DNA of 17,504 nt from Chitinophaga pinensis (GTDB taxonomy: Bacteria; Bacteroidota; Bacteroidia; UKL13-3), in assembly GCA_943323675.2 (NCBI GenBank), contig CALPIR020000021.1, positions 1-17,504 on the forward strand, read 5' to 3'. The translations under genes and the position numbers were made by a program. The number at the start of each line of letters is the position of its first letter. The stretch's first letter is position 1. Shown here piece by piece: positions 6,863-14,052 of the stretch. Under the pieces are notes generated by a model. That model searched no databases, was not told the DNA's origin, and saw only the letters and a list, made by a program, of their open reading frames with translations.

Positions 6863-8800
6863 TTACTGTTTTATAAATTTAATGCAACTATGGTTTGATC
6901 CATCTTTTATTTCAACCCAATATAATCCTGTATTCAAACTGCTAATATCTAAATCATTATTCTTTAGTGTGGTTGATAATTGAACCTTACCCAATGCATC
7001 AAAAACCACTACATTACATGATGGGTTTACTCCATTTATTTGAATTTGCTGATCAGCCGGATTAGGATATACCCGAATATTGGTTTGCTTATTTAGTTGT
7101 TCTTTTAAACCAACAATAGTTACATCTTTTGTTGCAGAGCCACGGTTAATAATCCAATTATTTGGGTCGATGGCAATTGCACTTACCATTTTATTTATTG
7201 GCAACTTAAACCACACTTGTTTTTGATTGTGCATTATACGTAGTGTAGTATCTCCACCAGCATAAGTAATTTTATACTCAACAGGTGTAATAAATAATGG
7301 AGTTGTACTGCTTACGGTTTGGTTCGATACCAAGTATAAGGTATCGTTTATTTGATTCCATGAAACATTAAATGTTGGATAACCTTGACCATAAAACCAT
7401 TGGTTAAAAACTTGCGTAAAGTCTTTATTGCTTCGCTGTTCTAATAATGTTTTAAAATCATTGGTACTTGCAGTGCCAAAAGCAAACTGTTGCTGGTACA
7501 TTTTTAAAATTGCAAAAAACAAGGAGTCGTTGTTTAATTCATAGCGTAAAATATGAACAAAAGCACCAGCCTTGTTGTATGTTAATCTTGAAGAAAACAT
7601 CGCACTTACGTTTGTAGTATCTTCAAACCAAATACTGCCGTCTGTTTGAGACATTACTGTATTGTGCACAGCAAGCATATCTGCAGGAGCTTCGCTTGGG
7701 CTAAGTAATTCAAGTGCTAGGTATTCACAATAGGTGGCGAAACCTTCGTTTAACCAAATATCTTTCCAAGTTTTACAAGTAACATGATCGCCAAACCATT
7801 GGTGGCCTAGCTCGTGGGCAACTATACTAAAGTTAATGATACCAATACTTGTCATGGTTTGATGTTCCATACCACCACTAAAAGGTGCCATGGCGTGGCC
7901 ATATTTTTCTTTCCAAAACGGATATTTACCAAATAAATTTGAGAAACCTTCCACCATAGCAGCTGTCTTATCCAATTCGGGCTTAAGGGTAGTAAGCGTT
8001 GCTGGGTTATCATAAATATAATCCTGAATCAACATGGAATCGCCATCAATGTGCGCATAAGTATTGTATTCTACATACTTGGCAACTGCTATAGATATTA
8101 AATAATAATCTACTGCAACTTTTGATTGCCATTGGTAACGTACTTTATTCCCGGTTAGATTAATTACATCTTTAAGTACACCAATTGCACCCACTTTATT
8201 TTCATTACTAGTGGTAACATAAGTAAAAACCGAATCGATTTTATCTTGTAATGCTTGCTTACATGGAAACCACTCATAAGCCGAATATGGCTGACTTAAA
8301 CTCCATGTGGCTTGATTTCCCCAACGGGTTGAAGTACCTGTTGTAAACCCTGAACCAATTGCTGCACCTGCCGCAACAAGCGCATCTCCATGATAATAAA
8401 TTGTTACATCAATTAAACTATTTTTTTGTACAGATTGAGGTAAAACAACATACGCAAAATTTGATTGATGTTGCACAGTTAACCTTTGCCCTAATGAGTT
8501 AACAACAGAATCGATGGTGTGATTGCTATGCAATTCAAAACCAAAAGTATCTAGTGCATTAACAACAACTTGTGCAATGGTGCGCACATTTCCACTTATG
8601 ATGGTGCTGTTTCTTTCAATATTTAAATTGAGGTGATGAAACTTTACATCATAATTATTCATTAAAGATAATTGCAGTGTATTGGCAGCCTTACCGTATA
8701 TTTTTTGAAAATATTTTTGCTTATGTGTTGCACAAAAATGTTCTTGTGCATAGGTTGAGGCAAACGAAAGTAAGCCCAGTATTAAAAGTAGTTTTTTCAA
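6863..8800 (-). CDS. M1-family metallopeptidase with T9SS C-terminal sorting domain
   Basis: Predicted secreted zinc aminopeptidase of 645 residues. A signal peptide covers MKKLLLILGLLSFASTYAQ (1-19). The N-terminal beta domain of M1 enzymes spans about 50-240. The catalytic domain has GGMEH at 309-313 (the GAMEN-type exopeptidase motif, with H for N), HELGH at 329-333 with a third ligand E352 in NEGFA, and the transition-state tyrosine Y408 in TYNKAG. Residues 575-645, starting IRVYPNPA and including LDISSLNTGLYWVEI, form a type A T9SS sorting domain, so the protein is expected to cross the outer membrane and be cleaved or anchored at the cell surface. The long C-terminal helical domain of classical aminopeptidase N is absent. 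It lies 11 bases after the 3HCDH-like gene and 10 before the M28 gene, which suggests joint peptide breakdown outside the cell. Confidence 0.94.
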   Translation of the reverse strand: MKKLLLILGLLSFASTYAQEHFCATHKQKYFQKIYGKAANTLQLSLMNNYDVKFHHLNLNIERNSTIISGNVRTIAQVVVNALDTFGFELHSNHTIDSVVNSLGQRLTVQHQSNFAYVVLPQSVQKNSLIDVTIYYHGDALVAAGAAIGSGFTTGTSTRWGNQATWSLSQPYSAYEWFPCKQALQDKIDSVFTYVTTSNENKVGAIGVLKDVINLTGNKVRYQWQSKVAVDYYLISIAVAKYVEYNTYAHIDGDSMLIQDYIYDNPATLTTLKPELDKTAAMVEGFSNLFGKYPFWKEKYGHAMAPFSGGMEHQTMTSIGIINFSIVAHELGHQWFGDHVTCKTWKDIWLNEGFATYCEYLALELLSPSEAPADMLAVHNTVMSQTDGSIWFEDTTNVSAMFSSRLTYNKAGAFVHILRYELNNDSLFFAILKMYQQQFAFGTASTNDFKTLLEQRSNKDFTQVFNQWFYGQGYPTFNVSWNQINDTLYLVSNQTVSSTTPLFITPVEYKITYAGGDTTLRIMHNQKQVWFKLPINKMVSAIAIDPNNWIINRGSATKDVTIVGLKEQLNKQTNIRVYPNPADQQIQINGVNPSCNVVVFDALGKVQLSTTLKNNDLDISSLNTGLYWVEIKDGSNHSCIKFIKQ

Positions 8801-8811
8801 TTGTTTAGCTG

Positions 8812-9489
8812 TTAATTATAGAAAGACCCATTTTTTAAGTAAATAGTTTTAAGCATCGGACAAATCTTGTAACGTTCGTCATGGGTATCATCATAAACTG
8901 CTTTCAGTGTTTCATAAACATGTTTAATACCAATTCTATCGGCCCACTCAAAAGGGCCGAATGGATAGTTTGTTCCCAGTTTCATACTTGTATCAATGTC
9001 TTGCATACTTGCTGTACCTTCTTGCAGGGTATAACAAGCCTCGTTAATAATCATCATGATGATACGTGGAGTAACCATACCTACTCGATCTTGAACCAAT
9101 TTATATTCCCAACCCAAGTTAAGCATGATTTGATGCAATGTTGGTTCATCTGTTTTATTTAATAATGATACTTCAGCTAAACTGCGGTTAATAAAAGTTG
9201 GCAAATCATTTATACCAATTAAAGTACATAGTATTTCTCTGCCATAAAGGTTTGCGGCAGCAGCCAACTGTGTTTTAACTGCACCAACAAAAACAGGAAT
9301 ATTTTTAAGTGGAGCGTAATATTTTAACGCATTTGAATTTTCATCAATACTCAAATCAAATATCATATCAAAAGCACTTAGATCAATTTTGGGATAATCT
9401 GAGTCTTGAATTTCAGTAACTTCTGCCGCAGTTAATTTTTGTTTTAACTCGTTGGTTACTATTTTTTCTCCACGTAATAAAATCTTCAT
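8812..9489 (-). CDS. 3-hydroxyacyl-CoA dehydrogenase C-terminal-domain protein lacking the NAD-binding motif
   Basis: A 225-residue protein whose second half (about 118-210) matches the 3-hydroxyacyl-CoA dehydrogenase C-terminal domain: RVGMVTPRIIMMIINEA, LQEGTASMQDIDTSMKLG and PFGPFEWADRIG are its standard landmarks. The first about 100 residues look like a shrunken Rossmann half (MKILLRGEKI, FDMIFDLSIDE, IPVFVGAVKT) but contain no GxGxxG, so NAD binding and redox activity are doubtful. The reading frame is intact, with no frameshift, and the ATG lies downstream of a -7 box, so this is not an obvious pseudogene. It heads an operon with two exported peptidases, an unexpected partnership. It may be a non-catalytic or CoA-binding relative; function unknown. 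Confidence 0.82.
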   Translation of the reverse strand: MKILLRGEKIVTNELKQKLTAAEVTEIQDSDYPKIDLSAFDMIFDLSIDENSNALKYYAPLKNIPVFVGAVKTQLAAAANLYGREILCTLIGINDLPTFINRSLAEVSLLNKTDEPTLHQIMLNLGWEYKLVQDRVGMVTPRIIMMIINEACYTLQEGTASMQDIDTSMKLGTNYPFGPFEWADRIGIKHVYETLKAVYDDTHDERYKICPMLKTIYLKNGSFYN

Positions 9490-9499
9490 GAGTAGGTTG

Positions 9500-9507
9500 T
9501 ATTTTTG
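9500..9507 (+). promoter_or_regulatory. candidate -7 box for the RidA-family gene
   Basis: TATTTTTG matches TAxxTTTG exactly and ends 26 bases before the RidA ATG. No TTG is present at -33. It lies four bases from the opposed box of the neighbouring operon (9512-9519). Confidence 0.42.
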
Positions 9508-9511
9508 AAAA

Positions 9512-9519
9512 CAAATTTA
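9512..9519 (-). promoter_or_regulatory. candidate -7 box for the 3HCDH-like/M1/M28 operon
   Basis: The minus strand reads TAAATTTG, an exact TAxxTTTG match ending 22 bases before the operon's first ATG. It has no clear -33 TTG. Start sites from this box and the opposed box at 9500-9507 would fall within or next to each other's promoter. Confidence 0.42.
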
Positions 9520-9533
9520 ACACGCAAACTCAT

Positions 9534-9914
9534 ATGGAAAAGAAAATAATTACCAGTGCAAATTCTCCCGCCCCAATTGGCCCTTACAGCCCAGGTGTGA
9601 TGGTTGGAAATACTTTATACACCAGCGGACAAGTTGCTAAAGATGCAGTGACAGGAGAAATGATACAGCACGATATTTCTGCAGAAACAAAAAAAGTGAT
9701 GGAAAACGTGTTGGCCATTTTAAAATCAGCCGGAATGGACTTTGGCAATGTGGTAAAAACAACCATCTACTGTACAGATTTAGGAAACTTTGCTGCCATA
9801 AACGAAGCTTATGGTAGTTTTTTTACGGGAAATTTCCCTGCCCGCGAAACAGTGGAAGTATCTAAATTACCGCTTAATGCTAATGTAGAAATTAGTGTGG
9901 TAGCAATAATATAA
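9534..9914 (+). CDS. ridA: RidA-family (YjgF/YER057c/UK114) enamine/imine deaminase
   Basis: Small cytoplasmic trimeric protein that hydrolyses reactive 2-aminoacrylate and related enamine/imine intermediates of amino acid metabolism. The 126-residue length is exactly that of the family. Landmarks: the opening SANSPAPIGPYSPGVMVGNTLYTSGQ, VMENVLAILKSAGMDFGNVVKTTIY in the middle, and the C-terminal FPARETVEVSKLPLNANVEISVVAI. The arginine of FPARETVEV (about R104) is the substrate carboxylate-binding residue of active RidA proteins, and it is present, so deaminase activity is likely. The gene is divergent from the peptidase operon and convergent with the DUF2480 gene. It is a single-gene unit, ending in a strong hairpin. 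Confidence 0.95.
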   Translation: MEKKIITSANSPAPIGPYSPGVMVGNTLYTSGQVAKDAVTGEMIQHDISAETKKVMENVLAILKSAGMDFGNVVKTTIYCTDLGNFAAINEAYGSFFTGNFPARETVEVSKLPLNANVEISVVAII

Positions 9915-9917
9915 TAA

Positions 9918-9959
9918 TAAATAAAGAGGCTTTCAAGCTATTGAAGGCCTCTTTATTTA
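9918..9959. terminator. bidirectional intrinsic terminator between RidA and DUF2480 genes
   Basis: An inverted repeat of about 17 base pairs (AATAAAGAGGCTTTCAA at 9920-9936 with its complement at 9941-9957), with one G-T wobble and a four-base GCTA loop, extendable by two A-T pairs on each side. The T/A-rich outer ends provide the T-rich side in both directions. It begins three bases past the RidA stop and contains the stop codon of the DUF2480 gene (9953-9955). Confidence 0.85.
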
Positions 9960-10474
9960 CGCTTGTAAATGGGCACATTACTACAGGCCTCACCGTACAT
10001 AATGCTTTTTACATGTGGCGCAAGTTTGTGTGTAATTTCAACGTAAGCACTAACGGGAACAGGCACATCACTACAGCCTTTAATTATTACGCGCGCATCT
10101 TCAAAATCAATAGGATTAATTTTTAATAAAGCATCCTGATAGAGAATAGTATTTAACACATCAATATTCCCGAACACATAACGATTGGCATAAGGATCAA
10201 TATTTACAGCCAACAACATATAAGCCCAAGTAGGTACAATAGCATCTGAGCTGCAAACAAATGCAACATTTTTTTCTGCGTACTGCGTCCAGTCATGATT
10301 TTTTACCTGTTCCCTAAAGTCCTTTTCTTTTAAAATCAATTCCATAAAAAGCCAAGGTTTGATATCAAGCACAACACGCTCGCCTTTGTTAAAATAATCT
10401 TCGAGGTTTAAGGTAATTAAACTGCTACTTGCAACTTTATTTTCAATCGGTACAATGTTTTGGTCAGGAGTCAT
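9953..10474 (-). CDS. DUF2480 family protein
   Basis: A 173-residue protein that I recognise as the DUF2480 family, which is largely confined to Bacteroidota and has no established function. Visible features: an acidic/hydrophobic start with LITLNLEDYFNKGERVVLDIKPWLFMELILKEKDFR, a central AFVCSSDAIVPTWAYMLLA segment, and IIKGCSDVPVPVSAYVEITHKLAPHVKSIMYGEACSNVPIYKRK at the C-terminus. Two conserved-looking cysteines (in KGCSD and EACSN) could bind a metal or serve redox chemistry, but this is a guess. There is no signal peptide or membrane segment. It lies 58 bases downstream of the glycosyltransferase gene on the same strand, so it could be read from that transcript or from its own promoter; I found no convincing -7 box. 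Confidence 0.88.
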   Translation of the reverse strand: MTPDQNIVPIENKVASSSLITLNLEDYFNKGERVVLDIKPWLFMELILKEKDFREQVKNHDWTQYAEKNVAFVCSSDAIVPTWAYMLLAVNIDPYANRYVFGNIDVLNTILYQDALLKINPIDFEDARVIIKGCSDVPVPVSAYVEITHKLAPHVKSIMYGEACSNVPIYKRK

Positions 10475-10532
10475 AAAACGAAGTTAAAGTAAATAATGAG
10501 GGGAATAAAACGAACAGACACTAAAATAACTT

Positions 10533-11591
10533 TTAGTTAGGCTTGTTGCTATCAATCCACTGGTCAATAGCGTTAAATATAACCATATTACCCTCTTGCT
10601 TGTATTGGTTTAGTTGAGACTGGAAATAAGGCAAATCGAACAAAAATGCCTTTAAACTATCACTATTTAAGGTGGAAAAATGACGCCCAAATCCTGATTT
10701 ATTAATATAAGCGGCATTTAACCATTGTTCGAATTGACCTTTTATTGGAAACGAGTAAATTGGTTTTTTAAGGTATACTGCTTCACTAATAAATGAAAAT
10801 CCACCATTGGCAATTACTGCTTTCGCACTTGCTAAGTCATTAATAAAACCTTGCTCACTAAATTGTTTAAATATGATGTTCACGTCTTGTTCATCTTTGT
10901 TCATACCATATACATAAAAGGTAATATCGGGCAATTGTTTGAGTACATTTTTTACTTCACTAAACGAACTAGATGTTTGATACATTAGGATGTGTTTACC
11001 TAGCGTAGGCTTGGCATCTAATATTGCTTTACGAATAATTGGTGGAACAATACTTGTATTTTTTTTGATGATATCAGCACCAAAGAAACTGGTAATAAAA
11101 TAATGGCTACAGCCCGGAACTTTAGTTTTTACAATGGCTTTGGCTAATTTATAATTTTCCTTTTCACCACCCGGAATCTTTACCTCTAATTTACACCTAT
11201 TAATTACTTGCATATTATCAATACTGATGAGAGGTAAATGATGTGCTTTAGCAAAAAAATTAGTGAATGATTCGAAATCAGAAATAACAAGATCAGGTTT
11301 AAAATTTTTATTTATAATTAAGTATTGCGAAACATTATGAATTAAATTTTTAGGGGCATGTTTTAAATTGAGTAGCAAAGTACCCAACTTACTTACTTGG
11401 GCATTTTTATATGCGAAATGTAGCCCTTTTATTTCATGCACCCGCTCACCAAACGATTCATTTAAAAACTTGTACGCCCTTGAACTGCTTAGCACTTGCA
11501 CATCATGATTTTGTAGTAAATGAGCAATAATAACTTTACTACGTGTTGCATGTCCCATACCTTCACCAGGCACTCCGTATAATATTTTCAT
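10533..11591 (-). CDS. MJ1255/VC2487-type glycosyltransferase
   Basis: Predicted GT-B-fold glycosyltransferase of 352 residues. The opening MKILYGVPGEGMGHATRS carries the GxGxGHxxR nucleotide-sugar/acceptor loop of the GT28-like MJ1255/VC2487 family. The N-terminal domain includes VISDFESFTNFFAKAHHLPLISIDN. The C-terminal domain includes HILMYQTSS, the sugar-nucleotide-binding AKAVIANGGFSFISEAVYLKKPIYSFPI, and FEQWLNAAYI. The frame is open for 32 codons further upstream (to 11687), but that extension lies inside the PAP2 gene; the ATG at 11591 gives the family N-terminus and sits one base past the PAP2 stop, suggesting translational coupling. The sugar and acceptor cannot be told from sequence. 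With PAP2 it may act on undecaprenyl-linked or lipid glycans at the inner membrane. Confidence 0.88.
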   Translation of the reverse strand: MKILYGVPGEGMGHATRSKVIIAHLLQNHDVQVLSSSRAYKFLNESFGERVHEIKGLHFAYKNAQVSKLGTLLLNLKHAPKNLIHNVSQYLIINKNFKPDLVISDFESFTNFFAKAHHLPLISIDNMQVINRCKLEVKIPGGEKENYKLAKAIVKTKVPGCSHYFITSFFGADIIKKNTSIVPPIIRKAILDAKPTLGKHILMYQTSSSFSEVKNVLKQLPDITFYVYGMNKDEQDVNIIFKQFSEQGFINDLASAKAVIANGGFSFISEAVYLKKPIYSFPIKGQFEQWLNAAYINKSGFGRHFSTLNSDSLKAFLFDLPYFQSQLNQYKQEGNMVIFNAIDQWIDSNKPN

Positions 11592-11592
11592 G

Positions 11593-12297
11593 TTATTCTT
11601 TTTTATGAATGAGTAGTTTTCGAGTGGTATCAAAGTAGATAAAAACCGATGCAATGGTAAATCCTGCAAGAGAACCCGCAACAACATCTAATGGGTTATG
11701 CGCGCCAATTGCAACTCTTGATAAGGCAACAAAAAATGCCCACAAAAAGGGAACCCAAAAATATTTATTTAATTTTTTTTGGGTAGCATGAAATAGACTA
11801 AACGCGATAATGGTAGCCAATAAATATGCATTAAACGAATGACCTGATGGAAACGAAAATCCAGCCTCTTCTATCCAATGTGCTAATACTTTTACATCAA
11901 CATGGTTAAACAGTTGTTGATTGTTGTTTATTAATAACTCAAAATATTGTTGCCTATCTGTTTTTGATAATTGATAAACAGAATCCAATTGATGATTTAG
12001 TTGAAGTTGGTTTACTATGTATTGATGACTTGGCCTTACCTCCTTTAACAGAGGTTTTGTTAGGTACTCATTAACAAAAGCTAATACACCAATAAATAAA
12101 CTTATTGCTACTACAGATTTAAAGAAAGTATATGATTTTTCCCTTATGGTTTCAACCCTAATGGTATAACAAAGAGCAGTAAATAAAACGATGGCTACAG
12201 TGCCGAATTTACCTGCAGAAGCTGAAAGTATATAAACGCAATTAACCCACATGCTATTAGTATACACTGCAGAAAACTGCACAGGGAAATTACCCAC
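11593..12297 (-). CDS. PAP2-family membrane phosphatase (start uncertain)
   Basis: Membrane phosphatase of the type 2 phosphatidic acid phosphatase superfamily, which dephosphorylates lipid phosphates or undecaprenyl pyrophosphate. The three catalytic motifs are complete: KPLLKEVRP at 81-89, PSGH at 150-153 and SRVAIGAHNPLD at 193-204. At least four or five hydrophobic helices are visible (about 30-46, 60-78, 153-170, 180-196 and 207-222), with a polar loop between motifs 1 and 2. The start given is GTG at 12297. The frame stays open upstream and encodes a likely additional helix (LISITLLLFLV) preceded by INKK, with no ATG, GTG or TTG; an ATT or ATC start at 12352-12363 is possible. It is followed after one base by the glycosyltransferase gene, and both lie downstream of the glyS terminator. 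Confidence 0.88.
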   Translation of the reverse strand: MGNFPVQFSAVYTNSMWVNCVYILSASAGKFGTVAIVLFTALCYTIRVETIREKSYTFFKSVVAISLFIGVLAFVNEYLTKPLLKEVRPSHQYIVNQLQLNHQLDSVYQLSKTDRQQYFELLINNNQQLFNHVDVKVLAHWIEEAGFSFPSGHSFNAYLLATIIAFSLFHATQKKLNKYFWVPFLWAFFVALSRVAIGAHNPLDVVAGSLAGFTIASVFIYFDTTRKLLIHKKE

Positions 12298-12363
12298 TAA
12301 AAATAAGAGCAGCGTAATGCTAATTAAGCCCGTGTATATAATTTTTTTGTTGATAATAATAAT

Positions 12364-12398
12364 ATAAAAGCCCTTTGCAAAATCATTACAAAGGGCTT
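12364..12398 (-). terminator. intrinsic terminator after glyS
   Basis: A 10-base perfect stem (AAGCCCTTTG / CAAAGGGCTT, 12368-12377 with 12389-12398) with an 11-base loop and a TTTTATATTATT tail on the minus strand. It begins nine bases past the glyS stop and separates glyS from the PAP2 gene. Confidence 0.85.
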
Positions 12399-12406
12399 GG
12401 GTTTGG

Positions 12407-13876
12407 TTATGCTAAAAGTTTACTCCAATTAACTTCTGATGCTAAAATTTCTCTAATTTTAGAAATAGGAATACGTTCTTGCACCATGGTATCTCTATAA
12501 CGAATTGTAACGGTTTGGTTTTCCAAAGACTCATGATCAACTGTGATACAAAATGGTGTACCAAGTGCATCTTGTCTCCGGTAGCGTTTACCAATAGCAT
12601 CTTTTTCTTCGTAAAAGCAATTGTAGTCAAATTTCAATTCATCAATAATTTTGCGTGCTATTTCAGGCAAACCATCTTTTTTAGTTAAAGGAAATATAGC
12701 CACTTTATAAGGAGCTAAAATTGCAGGCAAGCTCAACACAACGCGCGTGTCTTTTTTGTCACCTTCACCTACTTCTTCTTCCTTGTATGATGCACACAGT
12801 ACAGATAAAAACAAGCGGTCTAGACCAACTGAAGTCTCTACTACGTATGGAATATAGTTACCGTATGCTTTACCATTTTCGTCTAATTCGGCATCAAAGT
12901 ATTGCATTTTTTTACCCGATAACTCCTGGTGATTTTTTAAATCAAAATCAGTACGCGAGTGTATGCCTTCTAACTCTTTAAATCCAAATGGATAGTTAAA
13001 CTCAATATCAACAGCATCATCAGCATAATGGGCCATTTTTACATGGTTATGAAAACGATAATTGTCATCACCCAATCCTAATTTCTTATGCCATTTTATA
13101 CGCGTTTCTTTCCAATACTCGTACCATTGTTTTTGTGTACCCGGACGAACAAAAAATTGCATTTCCATTTGTTCGAACTCGCGCATACGCATAATAAATT
13201 GACGGGCTATAATTTCATTTCTAAATGCTTTACCTGTTTGTGCTATACCAAAAGGAATTTTCATTCTTCCCGATTTTTGTACATTTAAAAAATTTACAAA
13301 AATACCTTGGGCTGTTTCGGGGCGTAAATATATTTTATCAGCATCTTCGGCCATAGCACCCATTTCGGTACTAAACATTAGGTTAAATTGACGTACATCT
13401 GTCCAATTTCTAGTTCCACTTATTGGGCAAGCAATCTCATATTGCTCAATCAATGATTTAAAACCTGCTAAATCATTATCAAGCGTAACTTTATCAAGCG
13501 CGGCTTGTAACTCTTCTGCCTTATTAGTTTTACCTTCTTTTTCGTATTTGGTAATTTTATCTTCCAATAATTGATCTGCTCGATAACGTTTTTTACTATC
13601 CTTATTGTCAATCATTGGGTCGCTAAAGCCATCAATGTGTCCGCTGGCTTTCCATGTTTTAGGATGCATAAAAATTGCGGCATCAATACCTACTATATTT
13701 TCATGCATTTGCACCATGGCTTTCCACCAATATTGGCGTAAGTTATTTTTTAATTCAACACCATTTTGGCCGTAATCATATACTGCACCAAGGCCATCAT
13801 ATATCTCGCTACTGGGAAAAACAAAGCCATATTCTTTTGCATGGCTTACAACTTTTTTAAATATTTCTTCACTCAT
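12407..13876 (-). CDS. glyS: glycyl-tRNA synthetase (homodimeric class IIa type)
   Basis: Charges tRNA-Gly with glycine. At 489 residues it is the homodimeric type found in eukaryotes, archaea and many bacteria, not the alpha2beta2 GlyQ/GlyS type. Landmarks: the opening AKEYGFVFPSSEIYDGLGAVYDYG, RPETAQGIF at 185-193, motif 2 FRNEI at 218-222 followed by RQFIMRMREFEQMEMQFF, motif 3 ETSVGLDRLF at about 347-356, and an HGTP-type anticodon-binding domain (about 388-480: APYKVAIFPL ... YRRQDALGTPFCITVD). A TTG four codons upstream (13888) also opens the frame, but the ATG at 13876 gives MSEEIFKKVV and is preferred. It is monocistronic, closed by its own terminator. Confidence 0.97.
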   Translation of the reverse strand: MSEEIFKKVVSHAKEYGFVFPSSEIYDGLGAVYDYGQNGVELKNNLRQYWWKAMVQMHENIVGIDAAIFMHPKTWKASGHIDGFSDPMIDNKDSKKRYRADQLLEDKITKYEKEGKTNKAEELQAALDKVTLDNDLAGFKSLIEQYEIACPISGTRNWTDVRQFNLMFSTEMGAMAEDADKIYLRPETAQGIFVNFLNVQKSGRMKIPFGIAQTGKAFRNEIIARQFIMRMREFEQMEMQFFVRPGTQKQWYEYWKETRIKWHKKLGLGDDNYRFHNHVKMAHYADDAVDIEFNYPFGFKELEGIHSRTDFDLKNHQELSGKKMQYFDAELDENGKAYGNYIPYVVETSVGLDRLFLSVLCASYKEEEVGEGDKKDTRVVLSLPAILAPYKVAIFPLTKKDGLPEIARKIIDELKFDYNCFYEEKDAIGKRYRRQDALGTPFCITVDHESLENQTVTIRYRDTMVQERIPISKIREILASEVNWSKLLA

Positions 13877-14052
13877 AATCTGCCGCAAATTAAGGGCTTT
13901 AAACAGTTTTTAAAAATTAAAGATAAATAACTGCTTATCAACTAGAAAGATGGATACTTAAAAACACACATTAGCCTAGATGCTGAAATAATAAGCAACT
14001 GATTACCGTTTATACTTAACTGCTATTAAATTGCATATTAAATAAAGTTAGA

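Noticed and set aside
8812..9489. Pseudogene of a full-length 3-hydroxyacyl-CoA dehydrogenase
   Set aside because: The frame is intact from ATG to stop, the C-terminal domain is well conserved and a promoter box is in place; there is no truncated Rossmann remnant upstream, since the RidA gene begins 45 bases away.
11592..11687. 32-codon N-terminal extension of the glycosyltransferase
   Set aside because: It overlaps the conserved C-terminal part of the PAP2 gene in another frame, and the family N-terminus begins at the ATG at 11591.
13877..13888. TTG start four codons upstream for glyS
   Set aside because: The ATG at 13876 gives a normal N-terminus and a stronger start codon.
13932..13997. 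Inverted repeat TGCTTAT / ATAAGCA between glyS and the deacetylase-like gene
   Set aside because: Only seven bases with a spacer of over 50; no support as a regulatory site. The rest of the 176-base gap shows no clear promoter.
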